Below are positions 1 to 9,668 of a stretch of DNA of 64,000 nucleotides, piece after piece. Each line of letters opens with the position of its first letter. Within the stretch, counting starts at the first letter, position 1. Under the pieces are notes generated by a model. The model saw nothing but the letters and a program-made list of their open reading frames with translations. It did not search any database and had not been told where the DNA came from. A program made the position numbers and the translations under genes. Source of the stretch: Agromyces atrinae (lineage in GTDB: Bacteria; Actinomycetota; Actinomycetes; Actinomycetales; Microbacteriaceae); contig NZ_JACCBI010000001.1 in assembly GCF_013407835.1 (NCBI RefSeq), positions 310,001 through 374,000 on the forward strand, read 5' to 3'.

Positions 1-1
1 A

Positions 2-976
2 CTCACCGCCTCGGGCTGCGACATCGTGCGCGTCGCTGTGCCGAGCCGTGACGATGCCGAAGCGCTTCCGATCATCGCGAAGAAGAGCCAGATCCCGGTC
101 ATCGCCGACATCCACTTCCAGCCGAACTACGTCTACGCGGCGATCGATGCCGGGTGCGCCGCCGTGCGTGTGAACCCCGGGAACATCCGCAAGTTCGACG
201 ACCAGGTCGGAGAGATCGCCCGTCGTGCGAAGGAAGCGGGCGTCTCGATCCGTATCGGCGTGAACGCCGGTTCGCTCGACCCGCGTCTCCTGCAGAAGTA
301 CGGCAAGGCGACGCCCGAGGCCCTCGTCGAATCGGCCGTCTGGGAGGCGAGCCTCTTCGAGGAGCACGACTTCCACGACTTCAAGATCTCGGTCAAGCAC
401 AACGACCCCATCGTCATGGTGAAGGCCTACCGCCTCCTCGCCGAGCGCGGCGACTGGCCCCTCCACCTCGGTGTGACCGAGGCCGGCCCCGCGTTCCAGG
501 GCACGATCAAGTCGGCCACCGCGTTCGGAATCCTGCTCTCGGAGGGGATCGGCGACACCATCCGCGTGTCGCTCTCCGCTCCGCCCGTCGAAGAGGTCAA
601 GGTCGGCCTGCAGATCCTGCAGTCGCTCAACCTCCGTGAGCGGAAGCTCGAGATCGTGTCGTGCCCGTCATGCGGCCGCGCGCAGGTCGACGTGTACAAG
701 CTCGCGAACGACGTCACCGATGGTCTCGAGGGCATGAGCGTTCCGCTCCGCGTGGCCGTCATGGGATGCGTCGTCAACGGCCCGGGCGAGGCTCGCGAGG
801 CCGACCTCGGTGTCGCCTCGGGCAACGGCAAGGGTCAGATCTTCGTCAAGGGCGAGGTCATCAAGACCGTCCCCGAGTCCGAGATCGTCGCGACCCTCAT
901 CGCCGAGGCCAACCGTCTCGCCGACGAGATGGGCGCCGACGCTCCCGTCGGCAGCCCCGAGGTCGTCACCGCGTAG
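2..976 (+). CDS. ispG: 4-hydroxy-3-methylbut-2-enyl diphosphate synthase (flavodoxin), 5' end missing
   Basis: Penultimate enzyme of the MEP isoprenoid pathway: reductively opens the cyclic diphosphate MEcPP to HMBPP with a [4Fe-4S] cluster. The reading frame is already open at the left edge ([14 protein letters not shown]), so the start codon and N-terminus lie outside the window. The TIM-barrel part is followed by the cluster-binding C-terminal domain: Cys-Pro-Ser-Cys (nt ~661-672) and the third Cys and Glu in [11 protein letters not shown]. It ends with an ordinary TAG. The neighbour pcp is convergent, 36 bp away. The assignment is secure; only the missing N-terminus limits it. Confidence 0.97.
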   Translation, partial: LTASGCDIVRVAVPSRDDAEALPIIAKKSQIPVIADIHFQPNYVYAAIDAGCAAVRVNPGNIRKFDDQVGEIARRAKEAGVSIRIGVNAGSLDPRLLQKYGKATPEALVESAVWEASLFEEHDFHDFKISVKHNDPIVMVKAYRLLAERGDWPLHLGVTEAGPAFQGTIKSATAFGILLSEGIGDTIRVSLSAPPVEEVKVGLQILQSLNLRERKLEIVSCPSCGRAQVDVYKLANDVTDGLEGMSVPLRVAVMGCVVNGPGEAREADLGVASGNGKGQIFVKGEVIKTVPESEIVATLIAEANRLADEMGADAPVGSPEVVTA

Positions 977-1012
977 GTCGTCGCCATCGCGGTCGGCCGA
1001 TCGCGCCGCCGC

Positions 1013-1651
1013 TCAGTGGATCGACCCGCCCGGCCGCCGCTCGTCGGTCACGCGATCGAGGCTCGTCTCGAGCGCGAGACGGATGCCGCGCGCGAGGTCG
1101 GCGAGCGGGAGCGCCGGCGAGCCGGCGGGCGCGGTCTCGTCCGACCACGGCACGTGGATGAATCCGGTGCGGAGCACCGGCGTGGATGCCGCTCGATGGG
1201 CGAGCAGGTAGAACACGTGATTGCAGACGAACGTGCCCGCGGTCGACGACACCGAGGCCGGGATGCCCGCCGTGTCGAGCGCGGCCACGATCGACTTGAT
1301 CGGCAGGCCCGAGAAGTAGGCGACCGGACCGTCGTCGGCGATGGCCACGTCGATGGGGCGAGCGCCCGCGTTGTCGGGGATGCGGGCGTCATCGATGTTG
1401 ACCGCTACGCGTTCCGGGGTGATCTCCGTGCGGCCGCCCGCGAGTCCGAGCGAGACGGCGAGAGCGGGGCGGTGCTCGTCGAGGAGCGCCTCGAGTGCAC
1501 GGGTCGATCCGTCGAACTCGGTCGGCAGCACGGCGGTGACGAGCCGTTCCGGTCTCTCCCACGCACGCTCGACGAGGGGGAGGAGATCGGCGGTGGGGTT
1601 CGCGGCATCGCCGCCGAAGGGCTCGAAGCCAGTCAGGAGCACGGTCGTCAC
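1013..1651 (-). CDS. pcp: Pyroglutamyl-peptidase I (pyrrolidone-carboxylate peptidase)
   Basis: Cytosolic cysteine peptidase (family C15) removing N-terminal pyroglutamate from peptides. The 212-residue length matches the family. The N-terminal signature LLTGFEPFGG is present, as is the catalytic triad: Glu80 in ITPERVAVN, Cys143 in GTFVCNHVFY, and His166 in GFIHVP. The start is a GTG. A TAGCCT hexamer (1658-1663, minus strand) ends exactly 6 nt before it, so the mRNA is probably leaderless. It is divergent from proS, with only about 48 bp between the two starts. Confidence 0.95.
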   Translation of the reverse strand: MTTVLLTGFEPFGGDAANPTADLLPLVERAWERPERLVTAVLPTEFDGSTRALEALLDEHRPALAVSLGLAGGRTEITPERVAVNIDDARIPDNAGARPIDVAIADDGPVAYFSGLPIKSIVAALDTAGIPASVSSTAGTFVCNHVFYLLAHRAASTPVLRTGFIHVPWSDETAPAGSPALPLADLARGIRLALETSLDRVTDERRPGGSIH

Positions 1652-1699
1652 CGGTCCAGGCTACGTCAGCACTCGCCGAGCTCCCCGTAAACTGTGCGG
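1652..1699. promoter_or_regulatory. Compact divergent promoter region, both genes predicted leaderless
   Basis: Between the pcp and proS starts lie two -10-like hexamers facing opposite ways: TAGCCT on the minus strand (1658-1663) and TAAACT on the plus strand (1688-1693). Each is followed by 6 nt and then a GTG start codon, so transcription start and start codon should coincide. No ribosome binding site is visible for either gene. The -35 elements would have to overlap or interlock in the 24 bp between the hexamers. Confidence 0.6.
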
Positions 1700-3460
1700 G
1701 TGCCTACACGCCTCTCGAACTACTTCCTGCGGACTCTCCGCGAAGACCCCTCCGACGCCGAGGTCGCGAGCCACCGGCTCCTCGTGCGCGCGGGCTACAT
1801 CCGCCGCCAGGCCCCGGGCGTCTTCGCCTGGCTGCCGCTCGGCCTGCGGGTGAAGGCGAAGATCGAGAAGATCGTCCGCGACGAGATGGAGCGCGCAGGG
1901 GCCCACGAGGTGCACTTCCCCGCACTCCTGCCGCGCGAGCCCTACGAGGTCACCGGCCGGTGGGAGGAGTACGGCGACGCGCTTTTCCGCCTGCAGGACC
2001 GCAAGGGTGCCGACTACCTGCTCGCGCCCACCCACGAAGAGGTCTTCACCCTCCTCGTGAAGGACCTGTACTCGTCGTACAAAGACCTGCCCCTCTCGAT
2101 CTACCAGATCCAGGACAAGTACCGCGACGAGGCGCGCCCCCGCGCGGGCCTCCTGCGCGGCCGCGAGTTCACGATGAAGGACGCCTACTCCTTCGACTAC
2201 ACGGATGCCGGTCTCGACGCGTCCTACCGGGCGCAGCGCGACGCCTACGAGCGCATCTTCACGCGTCTCGGTCTCGAGTACGTCATCGTGAAGGCCGACG
2301 CCGGCGCCATGGGCGGCTCCAAGAGCGAGGAGTTCCTGCACCCCACTCCCGTCGGCGAAGACACCTTCGTGCGCTCGGCCGGCGGCTACGCCGCCAACGT
2401 CGAGGCGTTCACGACGATCGTGCCCGAGGCAATCCCGTTCGACGGCCTGCCCGAGGCATCCGTCTTCGACTCGCCGAACACACCGACGATCGCGACACTC
2501 GTCGATCTCGCCAACGCGAACCACCCCCGCCCCGACCGGGAGTGGACGGCGGCCGACACGCTGAAGAACGTCGTGCTCGCGCTCGTGCACCCCGACGGTC
2601 GCCGCGAGCTCGTCATCGTGGGCCTGCCCGGCGACCGTGACGTCGACCTCAAGCGCGTCGAAGTCGCCGTCGCGCCCGCCGACGTCGAGGCGGCGACGGA
2701 GGCCGACTTCCTCGCGCACCCCTCGCTCGTGAAGGGCTACATCGGCCCCTGGTCGCCGACCGGCGCCGTGCTCGGTGAGGAGTCCGCGACCGGCATCCGT
2801 TACCTCGTCGACCCCCGCATCGTCGACGGCACCGAGTGGATCACGGGAGCGAACGTCGACCAGAAGCACGTCTTCGGCCTCGTCGCCGGTCGTGACTTCA
2901 CCGCCGACGGCACGATCGAGGCCGCCGAGGTGCGCGCCGGAGACCCCGCTCCCGACGGATCGGGCCCGGTCGAACTCGCTCGCGGCATGGAGATCGGTCA
3001 CGTCTTCCAGCTCGGCCGCAAGTACGCCGAGGCCCTCGGGCTCAAGGTGCTCGACGAGAACGGCAAGCTCGTCACCGTCACGATGGGGTCGTACGGCATC
3101 GGTGTGACGCGCATTCTCGCGATCATCGCCGAGCTCGGCAACGACGACAAGGGCCTCATCTGGCCGGCCTCGGTCGCACCGTTCGACGTCCACGTCGTCG
3201 CGACGGGCCGGGACGCGGCCGTCTTCGAGGCCGCCGAGTCGATCGTCGCGACGCTCGAGTCGAACGGGCTCGAGGTGCTCTTCGACGACCGCCCGAAGGT
3301 CTCGCCCGGAGTGAAGTTCGGTGACGCCGAACTCATCGGCGTGCCGAAGATCGTCATCGCCGGTCGCGGCGTCGCCGACGGCGTCGTCGAGGTCTGGGAT
3401 CGCGCGACGGGCGAACGCACGCCGGTCGCCATCGACGAGGTGCTCTCCGCTCTGCGTTGA
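1700..3460 (+). CDS. proS: Prolyl-tRNA synthetase, bacterial type with editing insertion
   Basis: Class II aminoacyl-tRNA synthetase charging tRNA-Pro. 586 residues, the usual bacterial ProS length with an INS editing domain between motifs 2 and 3. Motif 2 and its loop ([16 protein letters not shown]), motif 3 ([10 protein letters not shown]) and the C-terminal anticodon-binding domain are visible. I prefer GTG 1700 (VPTRLSNYF...) over the in-frame GTG at 1694, because the TAAACT -10 hexamer occupies 1688-1693 and leaderless initiation would then fall exactly on 1700; homologues also begin near this point. A 10-bp hairpin follows the stop codon. Confidence 0.96.
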   Translation: MPTRLSNYFLRTLREDPSDAEVASHRLLVRAGYIRRQAPGVFAWLPLGLRVKAKIEKIVRDEMERAGAHEVHFPALLPREPYEVTGRWEEYGDALFRLQDRKGADYLLAPTHEEVFTLLVKDLYSSYKDLPLSIYQIQDKYRDEARPRAGLLRGREFTMKDAYSFDYTDAGLDASYRAQRDAYERIFTRLGLEYVIVKADAGAMGGSKSEEFLHPTPVGEDTFVRSAGGYAANVEAFTTIVPEAIPFDGLPEASVFDSPNTPTIATLVDLANANHPRPDREWTAADTLKNVVLALVHPDGRRELVIVGLPGDRDVDLKRVEVAVAPADVEAATEADFLAHPSLVKGYIGPWSPTGAVLGEESATGIRYLVDPRIVDGTEWITGANVDQKHVFGLVAGRDFTADGTIEAAEVRAGDPAPDGSGPVELARGMEIGHVFQLGRKYAEALGLKVLDENGKLVTVTMGSYGIGVTRILAIIAELGNDDKGLIWPASVAPFDVHVVATGRDAAVFEAAESIVATLESNGLEVLFDDRPKVSPGVKFGDAELIGVPKIVIAGRGVADGVVEVWDRATGERTPVAIDEVLSALR

Positions 3461-3478
3461 GCAGATTCAGAGGTTCGA

Positions 3479-3507
3479 GCGCCCTCCGCGCGGATGACGG
3501 AGGGCGC
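3479..3507 (+). terminator. Hairpin after proS
   Basis: GCGCCCTCCG (3479-3488) pairs perfectly with CGGAGGGCGC (3498-3507) across a 9-nt loop. It sits 18 bp after the proS stop and ahead of nusA. There is no U-tract, as is usual in actinobacteria, so termination is inferred from position and stem strength. Confidence 0.5.
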
Positions 3508-3581
3508 GGCATCGGGTAACGTAGGCGGGTGGTCCGTTGCGCATTCCCGCGACGGCGAGATCTGAATAGAGGAGGCCGGCT

Positions 3582-4577
3582 GTGGATATCGACCTCGGCG
3601 TGTTGCGACTGATGGAACGCGAGAAGGAAATCCCCTTCGACGAGTTGGTGCGGATCATCGAGCAGGCCATCCTGACCGCTTACCTCAAGCACACCCACCC
3701 CGATTCGCACGGAAGCGCGAACCCCGACAACGCCCGCGTGCACCTCGACCGGAAGACCGGCCACGTGTCGGTCTACGTGCCCGAGCTCGACGACGAGGGC
3801 AACGTCATCGGCGAAGCCGAGGACAGCCCGAGCGACTTCGGCCGCATCGCCGCCTTCGCGGCGAAGCAGGTCATCAACCAGCGACTGCGCGACATCGCGG
3901 ATGACGCGGTGCTCGGCGAGTTCCGCGGGCGCGAGGGCGACATCGTCGCCGGCGTCATCCAGCAGGGCCCGAACCCGCGCATGGTGCACATCGACCTCGG
4001 CACCGTCGAGGCGATCCTGCCTCCCGAGGAGCAGGTGCCCGGTGAGGACTACCCGCACGGAGCCCGCATCCGTGTCTATGTGACGAGCGTCTCGAAGGGC
4101 CTCAAGGGCCCGTCGATCACCGTGTCGCGCACGCACCCCTCGCTCGTCCGCAAGCTCTTCGCACTCGAGGTGCCCGAGATCGCTTCGGGAGCCGTCGAGA
4201 TCGTGTCGCTCGCCCGCGAGGCCGGCCACCGCACGAAGATCGCCGTGCGTGCGACGCAGCCCGGCATCAACGCCAAGGGTGCGTGCATCGGCGAACTCGG
4301 CCAGCGCGTGCGCTCTGTCACCGCCGAGCTCGGCGCGGAGAAGATCGACATCGTCGACTACTCCGACGACCTGTCGACCTTCGTCGCGAGCGCCCTGTCG
4401 CCCGCGAAGGTGACGAGCGCGTTCGTCATCGACGAGTCGATCAAGGCCGTCCGGGCCCTCGTGCCCGACTACCAGCTCTCGCTCGCGATCGGCAAGGAGG
4501 GCCAGAACGCCCGCCTCGCCGCGAAGCTCACGGGCGCGAAGATCGACATCCAGCCCGACTCGATCCTCGAGGGCTGA
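3582..4577 (+). CDS. nusA: Transcription termination/antitermination factor NusA
   Basis: RNA polymerase-binding elongation factor that controls pausing, Rho-dependent and intrinsic termination, and antitermination. 331 residues, the short actinobacterial form: an N-terminal RNAP-binding domain, an S1 domain from about residue 110 (GEFRGREGDIVAGVIQ), then two KH domains (KH2 around SLAIGKEGQNARLAAKLTGAKIDI). No C-terminal acidic repeats. GTG start with a good AGGAGG (about 3571-3576). It heads nusA-ylxR-infB-rbfA. The usual upstream partner rimP is absent from the 121 bp separating it from proS. Confidence 0.96.
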   Translation: MDIDLGVLRLMEREKEIPFDELVRIIEQAILTAYLKHTHPDSHGSANPDNARVHLDRKTGHVSVYVPELDDEGNVIGEAEDSPSDFGRIAAFAAKQVINQRLRDIADDAVLGEFRGREGDIVAGVIQQGPNPRMVHIDLGTVEAILPPEEQVPGEDYPHGARIRVYVTSVSKGLKGPSITVSRTHPSLVRKLFALEVPEIASGAVEIVSLAREAGHRTKIAVRATQPGINAKGACIGELGQRVRSVTAELGAEKIDIVDYSDDLSTFVASALSPAKVTSAFVIDESIKAVRALVPDYQLSLAIGKEGQNARLAAKLTGAKIDIQPDSILEG

Positions 4578-4591
4578 GCCCACGACACGCC

Positions 4592-4619
4592 CTCCCGCTG
4601 CGGCCGGCCGCAGCGGGAG
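4592..4619 (+). repeat. Perfect 28-bp palindrome between nusA and ylxR
   Basis: CTCCCGCTGCGGCC (4592-4605) is followed immediately by its exact reverse complement (4606-4619). In RNA this gives a very strong hairpin 14 nt after the nusA stop and about 30 nt before the ylxR start. It could be an attenuator or processing site inside the nusA-infB operon, or an mRNA stability element. There is no U-tract. Confidence 0.65.
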
Positions 4620-4649
4620 TCGTCGAGCTTCGAGCGGTGGAGGTGTACG

Positions 4650-4913
4650 ATGGAAGCTGTCAGAACGTGCATCGGATGCCGTTCGCGCGCCCCGCGATCC
4701 TCGCTCTTGAGGGTCGTCACCCGGGAATCCCAGTTGATCGCAGATCCTTCTGCGACATTGCCCGGGCGCGGCGCGTGGCTGCATCCGACGCTCGAGTGCT
4801 TTCAACTCGCGGTTCGCAGGCGCGCTTTCGGGCGTGCACTTCGCGTAACCGGTGAGCTGGAAGCCACCCATGTAGAGAACAGGCTGAACGGCACAGTGAT
4901 CACTAATGAGTGA
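4650..4913 (+). CDS. ylxR: YlxR family protein (DUF448)
   Basis: 87-residue basic protein of the YlxR/DUF448 family, almost always encoded between nusA and infB. Some members bind RNA or nucleoid-associated targets, but the role here is not established. The diagnostic RTCIGCR motif lies at the N-terminus, and GRGAWLHP at about residues 39-46. ATG start with a GGTGGAGGT ribosome binding site at 4636-4644. It probably belongs to the nusA-infB transcript, although the strong palindrome just upstream could set its level separately. Confidence 0.9.
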   Translation: MEAVRTCIGCRSRAPRSSLLRVVTRESQLIADPSATLPGRGAWLHPTLECFQLAVRRRAFGRALRVTGELEATHVENRLNGTVITNE

Positions 4914-4995
4914 CGACTAATGAGTGGCTCGAAATGAGTCCCGTCCGCTATTAATGGTCTGCCCTGTCCGGGTGCAGACCCGGAACAGGAGAATT

Positions 4996-7815
4996 GTGGC
5001 TGCCAAACCACGCGTACACGAGATCGCGAATGAGCTCGGCGTCGACAGCAAGGTCGCGCTCGAGAAGCTCAAAGAAATGGGCGAATACGTCAAGGGCCCG
5101 TCGTCGAGCATCGAACCGCCCGTCGCGCGCCGTCTGAAGGCCGCGCTCGAAGCGGCCGGCGCCGCGACGAACGCCGCTGCCGCGCCCGCGGCTCCCGCCG
5201 CCCCGGCGAAGCCCGCTGCGGCCAAGCCCGCACCCCAGCGTCCGACCCCTGCTGCGCCCGCGCCCGCGGCGCCCGCAGCTCCGGCCGCTCCCGCCGCCGA
5301 CGATGCGCCTCGACCGGCTGCACCGCTCAGCGTCGCCGAGCGCCAGGCCGCAGCCGAGAAGGCCGCTGCCGAGCAGAAGGCCGCAGAGAAGGCTGCCGCG
5401 GCGAAGCCCGCCGAGCCCGCAGCCGAGGCGCCCGCGCCCGCAGCTGAGGCCGCGTCCGCCGAGGCGAAGCCCGGCGACTCGTCGATCCCGCGCCCCGGCG
5501 CACCCCGTCCGGGCGCCCCGCGACCCGGCAACAACCCCTTCGCGAGCTCGCAGGGCATGGGTCAGCGGCCCGCTCAGCCCCGTCCCGGCAACAACCCGTT
5601 CGCGAGCGCCCAGGGCATGGGCCAGCGCCCGAGCCCCGGCAACATCCCGCGCCCCGCGGCTCCCCGCCCCGGCGCACCCCGTCCGGGCGCGCCCCGTCCG
5701 GGTGCTCCGCGTCCCGGTGGAGCCGGCGGTGGCTTCCAGCGTCCCGGCGGTGCCGGTGGCGCACGTCCCGGTGGCGGCGGCGGTGGCTTCCAGCGCCCCG
5801 GCGGCGGTGCTCCCGGAGCCGGTGGCTTCGGCGGTCCGCGTCCCGCGGGCGGCGGCGGTCGTGGCCGTGGCCCCGGCGGTGGAACCGCTGGTGCGTTCGG
5901 TCGCGGTGGCGGCAAGTCGAAGGCGCGCAAGTCGAAGCGTACGAAGCGTCAAGAGTTCGAGATGCGGGAGGCCCCGTCGCTCGGCGGCGTGAGCGTTCCC
6001 CGCGGAGACGGCAACACCGTCATCCGTCTGCGTCGTGGATCGTCGATCTCCGACTTCGCCGACAAGATCGACGCGAACCCCGGCTCGCTCGTCACGGTGC
6101 TCTTCCACCTCGGTGAGATGGCGACCGCGACCGAGTCCCTCGACGAGGCCACCTTCCAGGTGCTCGGCGAAGAGCTCGGCTACAAGATCCAGGTCGTCTC
6201 TCCGGAGGACGAGGACCGCGAGCTCCTCGAGGGCTTCGACATCGACCTCGACCAGGAGCTCGAGGACGAGACCGACGAAGACCTCGAGCAGCGTCCTCCC
6301 GTGGTCACGGTCATGGGACACGTCGACCACGGTAAGACGCGACTCCTCGACGCGATCCGCAATGCGAACGTCGTCGCCGGTGAAGCGGGTGGCATCACCC
6401 AGCACATCGGTGCCTACCAGGTGCACACCGAGCACGAGGGCATCGAGCGCGCGATCACCTTCATCGACACCCCGGGTCACGAGGCCTTCACGGCCATGCG
6501 TGCTCGTGGTGCGCAGGTCACCGACATCGCGATCCTCGTGGTCGCGGCGGATGACGGCATCATGCCGCAGACGATCGAGGCCTTGAACCACGCGCAGTCG
6601 GCCAACGTGCCGATCGTCGTCGCGGTCAACAAGGTCGACAAGCCCGACGCCAACCCGGCCAAGGTCCGTCAGCAGCTCACCGAGTTCGGGCTCGTCGCCG
6701 AAGAGTACGGCGGAGACGTCATGTTCATCGACGTCTCGGCTCGCGAGAACATCGGAATCCAGAACCTCCTGGACGCCGTGCTCCTCACGGCCGACGCCGG
6801 TCTCGACCTGCGTGCGAACCCGAACAAGGACGCCCGCGGTGTCGCGATCGAAGCGAAGCTCGACAAGGGCCGTGGTGCAGTCGCCACCGTGCTCATCCAG
6901 TCGGGAACGCTGCGCGTCGGAGACGCGATCGTCGCCGGAACCGCCTACGGACGTGTCCGTGCGATGGCCGACGAGAACGGCGACCCCGTGCTCGCTGCGA
7001 CCCCGTCGCGCCCCGTGCAGGTCCAGGGTCTCTCGTCGGTGCCTCGCGCTGGTGACACCTTCCTCGTCACCGAGGAGGACCGCACCGCCCGTCAGATCGC
7101 CGAGAAGCGTGAAGCGGCCGAGCGCAACGCTCTGCTCGCCAAGGCTCGCAAGCGCATCTCGCTCGAGGACTTCACTCGTGCGCTCGAAGAGGGCAAGGTC
7201 GAGGCGCTCAACCTCATCATCAAGGGTGACGTGTCGGGTGCCGTCGAGGCTCTCGAGGAGTCGCTCATGAAGATCGAGGTCGACGACTCGGTCCAGCTGC
7301 GCATCCTGCACCGCGGTGTGGGTGCCATCACCGAGTCCGACATCGACCTGGCGACGATCGACAACGCCATCGTCATCGGCTTCAACGTGCGGCCCGACGT
7401 CAAGGCGCGCGAGCGTGCCGCCCGCGAGGGTGTGGATGTCCGCTTCTACTCGGTCATCTACAACGCGATCGACGACATCGAGAACGCACTCAAGGGCATG
7501 CTCAAGCCCGAGTACGAAGAGGTCCAGTCGGGTGTCGCCGAGATCCGCGAGGTGTTCCGCTCCTCCAAGTTCGGCAACATCGCCGGTGTCATCGTGCGGT
7601 CGGGAACGATCACGCGCAACGCCAAGGCGCGCGTCATCCGCGATGGCGTCGTCGTCGGCGACAACCTCGCCATCGAGTCGCTCCGTCGATTCAAGGACGA
7701 CGTCACCGAGGTGCGTACGGACTTCGAGGCCGGTATCGGTCTCGGCAAGTTCAACGACATCCAGGTCGGCGACGAGATCGAGACGATCGAGATGCGGGAG
7801 AAGCCCCGCGCATAA
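4996..7815 (+). CDS. infB: Translation initiation factor IF-2
   Basis: GTPase that places fMet-tRNA on the 30S subunit and promotes 50S joining. 939 residues from GTG 4996 ([15 protein letters not shown]), chosen because AGGAG lies at 4986-4990 and homologues begin here. Order: IF2N domain (about 1-55), a long Ala/Pro/Gly/Arg-rich disordered linker (about 55-325) with imperfect repeats, the G domain ([20 protein letters not shown]), then domains II-IV. The linker includes two near-identical copies of [16 protein letters not shown] and a run of PRPGA units (nt about 5500-5720), typical of actinobacterial IF2. Confidence 0.97.
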   Translation: MAAKPRVHEIANELGVDSKVALEKLKEMGEYVKGPSSSIEPPVARRLKAALEAAGAATNAAAAPAAPAAPAKPAAAKPAPQRPTPAAPAPAAPAAPAAPAADDAPRPAAPLSVAERQAAAEKAAAEQKAAEKAAAAKPAEPAAEAPAPAAEAASAEAKPGDSSIPRPGAPRPGAPRPGNNPFASSQGMGQRPAQPRPGNNPFASAQGMGQRPSPGNIPRPAAPRPGAPRPGAPRPGAPRPGGAGGGFQRPGGAGGARPGGGGGGFQRPGGGAPGAGGFGGPRPAGGGGRGRGPGGGTAGAFGRGGGKSKARKSKRTKRQEFEMREAPSLGGVSVPRGDGNTVIRLRRGSSISDFADKIDANPGSLVTVLFHLGEMATATESLDEATFQVLGEELGYKIQVVSPEDEDRELLEGFDIDLDQELEDETDEDLEQRPPVVTVMGHVDHGKTRLLDAIRNANVVAGEAGGITQHIGAYQVHTEHEGIERAITFIDTPGHEAFTAMRARGAQVTDIAILVVAADDGIMPQTIEALNHAQSANVPIVVAVNKVDKPDANPAKVRQQLTEFGLVAEEYGGDVMFIDVSARENIGIQNLLDAVLLTADAGLDLRANPNKDARGVAIEAKLDKGRGAVATVLIQSGTLRVGDAIVAGTAYGRVRAMADENGDPVLAATPSRPVQVQGLSSVPRAGDTFLVTEEDRTARQIAEKREAAERNALLAKARKRISLEDFTRALEEGKVEALNLIIKGDVSGAVEALEESLMKIEVDDSVQLRILHRGVGAITESDIDLATIDNAIVIGFNVRPDVKARERAAREGVDVRFYSVIYNAIDDIENALKGMLKPEYEEVQSGVAEIREVFRSSKFGNIAGVIVRSGTITRNAKARVIRDGVVVGDNLAIESLRRFKDDVTEVRTDFEAGIGLGKFNDIQVGDEIETIEMREKPRA

Positions 7816-7822
7816 TCCGGTC

Positions 7823-7852
7823 ACGGGGCCCTCGCTCAGGCGAGGGCCCCGT
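7823..7852 (+). terminator. Strong hairpin between infB and rbfA
   Basis: Perfect 13-bp stem, ACGGGGCCCTCGC (7823-7835) with GCGAGGGCCCCGT (7840-7852), closed by a TCAG tetraloop. It starts 7 nt after the infB stop. It would act as a terminator or attenuator that uncouples rbfA from the upstream operon. Confidence 0.75.
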
Positions 7853-7885
7853 ACCCGTCCCATCGAAGGTGAGTGAGGAAAAGAC

Positions 7886-8344
7886 ATGGCTGATCCGGCA
7901 CGCGCGAGGAAGCTCGCCGATCGCATCAAAGAGGTCGTCGCGAAGCGCCTCGAGAAGGGCATCCGCGATCCGCGTCTCGGGTTCGTGACCCTGACCGAAG
8001 TCCGTGTGACGGGCGACCTGCAGCACGCGAGCATCTTCTACACGGTCTACGGGACCGATGAGGAGCGTGACGACTCCGCCGCAGCTCTCAAGGCTGCGAC
8101 GGGCATGCTCCGCACCGAGGTGGGTCGGAACATCAACACCCGCCTGACCCCGACGCTCGAGTTCATCCTCGACGCGCTCCCCGACACGAGCGCCCACATG
8201 GAGGAGCTCCTCAAGCAAGCTCGAGAGCACGACGCCCAGACGGCGCAGCTCGCGAGCGGCGCCCAGTACGCGGGCGAGGCCGACCCGTACGTCAAGCCGC
8301 GAGAGATCGAGGATGACGACGAGGACGGCGACGAGCGGTCCTGA
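7886..8344 (+). CDS. rbfA: Ribosome-binding factor A
   Basis: Small KH-fold assembly factor for the 30S subunit, needed for 16S rRNA 5'-end maturation and cold adaptation. 152 residues; the N-terminal ARARKLADRIKEVVAKRLEKG and the central DPRLGFVTLTEVRVTGDL match the family. The C-terminal 25 residues are acidic (EIEDDDEDGDE), a common actinobacterial extension. ATG start with GTGAGGAAAAG upstream. Followed by a strong hairpin. In many relatives truB and ribF come next; here they lie 4 kb further on. Confidence 0.95.
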   Translation: MADPARARKLADRIKEVVAKRLEKGIRDPRLGFVTLTEVRVTGDLQHASIFYTVYGTDEERDDSAAALKAATGMLRTEVGRNINTRLTPTLEFILDALPDTSAHMEELLKQAREHDAQTAQLASGAQYAGEADPYVKPREIEDDDEDGDERS

Positions 8345-8365
8345 CCTCGATCGGTCGACCGTGAC

Positions 8366-8396
8366 GAAGGCGCTGCGCGATCCGCGCAGCGCCTTC
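8366..8396. terminator. Bidirectional terminator between rbfA and the convergent 411-residue gene
   Basis: Perfect 14-bp inverted repeat, GAAGGCGCTGCGCG (8366-8379) and CGCGCAGCGCCTTC (8383-8396), with a 3-nt centre. It lies between two convergent genes and can serve both strands. On the plus strand it is followed by TCGTTCTCC. Confidence 0.75.
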
Positions 8397-8413
8397 TCGT
8401 TCTCCGCAGCCGC

Positions 8414-9649
8414 CTACTCGCTCGCCTCGAAGGCGGCCGACCCGGGCGCTCCGCCGTCCATCGAGACGACCGCTCCGTCGAACGTGAAGTAGACGTCGCC
8501 GTCGTAGTAGTCGTCGTCGATGGGGATCCAGAACATGGGCACGCGCGTGTCGGTGCCGGCGACGTATCGCACGGACACGTAGACCCACTGCTCGCTGAGC
8601 GGATCGCCCTCAAGGCCCGTGAGCTCCTTCGCCTGCGCGATGAGGCCCGGCATCATCGACGGGTCGAGTGCGCTCAGGTCGAAGAGCTTCCCGGCGACAT
8701 CCGCCGGGTCGGGCTGGATCGACGTCGCCGTGCGGTTCGTGACCTCGCCGCGATCGAGCGAGATGTCGTCGTAGGTGGTCGCGCCCGGTGCCGACGGCGC
8801 CGTCGCCGAGAGACGCGTGCCCCAGAATGTGAGCGAGTCGACCTGCGTGCCGCCGATCTCGGCGGCGAGAACGTCGAGGGCCTTCTGCGCGTTGTCGCCC
8901 GCGAACATGTTCGCCGCGGCCTCCTCGGCGAGCCGCTCGGACTGCTCCCGCTCGGACCGCCCCTCGTACGAGCTCTCGTAGCGCACGTCATCGAGGGTCG
9001 TCTCGCCGGCGATGAGCGCGGCGATCGTCGGGTAGGCGGGGATGAGGGCGAGGATGACGCCGAGCGCGAGTGCGACGGCGTAGAACGGTGCGGGGATGCG
9101 GCGGATGCTGCTCCGTGCCGCGGGCGCCTCGAACACCGACGACGGGCTCACCCGACGGATGTCGTCGTCCTCGCGAGCGCGCTCCGCCCAGGCGGGAGGC
9201 GGGTCGAGGACGAGCGCCACGTTCGAGGGCGCCTGACCGTCGAGCGCCACGACGACGACGTTGCCCGGCTGGAGACGCGGGATCTCGAGGATGTCGACGA
9301 TCCGTCGCACCCGTACCTCGAACGCCGCGCCGCTCGACGGCGCGACGACGAGGTCGATGTCGCAGACGGGCTGATCGTTGATCTCGGTGCCCGTGCGCCG
9401 GATGCGGAGGATGCGCGCGAGCGCCAGGCGGCCTTCCGCCTCGGCGCGCGCGAGCGCCGAGGGGTCCGGTGAGCGAGTGAGCCGGAGTCCGCTCATCGTC
9501 TTCGCGATCAGCACGACCGGAAGCAGGACGCTGAGCGCGATGGCGCACGGCAGGATCATCGACGTCCAGCCGTCGTCACCGGAGAGAAGAGCAGCGGTGA
9601 GCGACGCGAGAAGCGCTCCGAGCACGGCGACGAAGAGGAGACGGATCAC
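8414..9649 (-). CDS. Membrane-anchored protein of unknown function
   Basis: 411 residues, no confident family. There are two hydrophobic segments at the N-terminus (about 2-22 and 30-52) and one in the middle (about 190-215), so two soluble regions flank the third segment. Residues about 70-150 look like a small beta-rich domain (LALARILRIRRTGTEIN then DIDLVV, LQPGNVVVVALD). This pattern recurs in actinobacterial membrane proteins of unknown role. The C-terminal half (about 215-411) is acidic and probably extracytoplasmic. The gene is convergent with rbfA and 19 bp downstream of mutY on the same strand, so the two may be cotranscribed. Confidence 0.75.
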   Translation of the reverse strand: MIRLLFVAVLGALLASLTAALLSGDDGWTSMILPCAIALSVLLPVVLIAKTMSGLRLTRSPDPSALARAEAEGRLALARILRIRRTGTEINDQPVCDIDLVVAPSSGAAFEVRVRRIVDILEIPRLQPGNVVVVALDGQAPSNVALVLDPPPAWAERAREDDDIRRVSPSSVFEAPAARSSIRRIPAPFYAVALALGVILALIPAYPTIAALIAGETTLDDVRYESSYEGRSEREQSERLAEEAAANMFAGDNAQKALDVLAAEIGGTQVDSLTFWGTRLSATAPSAPGATTYDDISLDRGEVTNRTATSIQPDPADVAGKLFDLSALDPSMMPGLIAQAKELTGLEGDPLSEQWVYVSVRYVAGTDTRVPMFWIPIDDDYYDGDVYFTFDGAVVSMDGGAPGSAAFEASE

Positions 9650-9668
9650 CGCTCCACGCTATCGATCG

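Noticed and set aside
1661..3193. 510-codon antisense frame opposite proS
   Set aside because: Mirrors proS codon structure, has no family features, and proS is certain.
4924..4995. Earlier ATG for infB
   Set aside because: The added residues are not IF2-like, and the ribosome binding site and conserved N-terminus support GTG 4996.
4951..8034. 1027-codon open frame on the minus strand opposite infB
   Set aside because: Low-complexity shadow of infB: no recognisable domain and composition mirroring the plus-strand gene. Long antisense frames are expected at this GC content.
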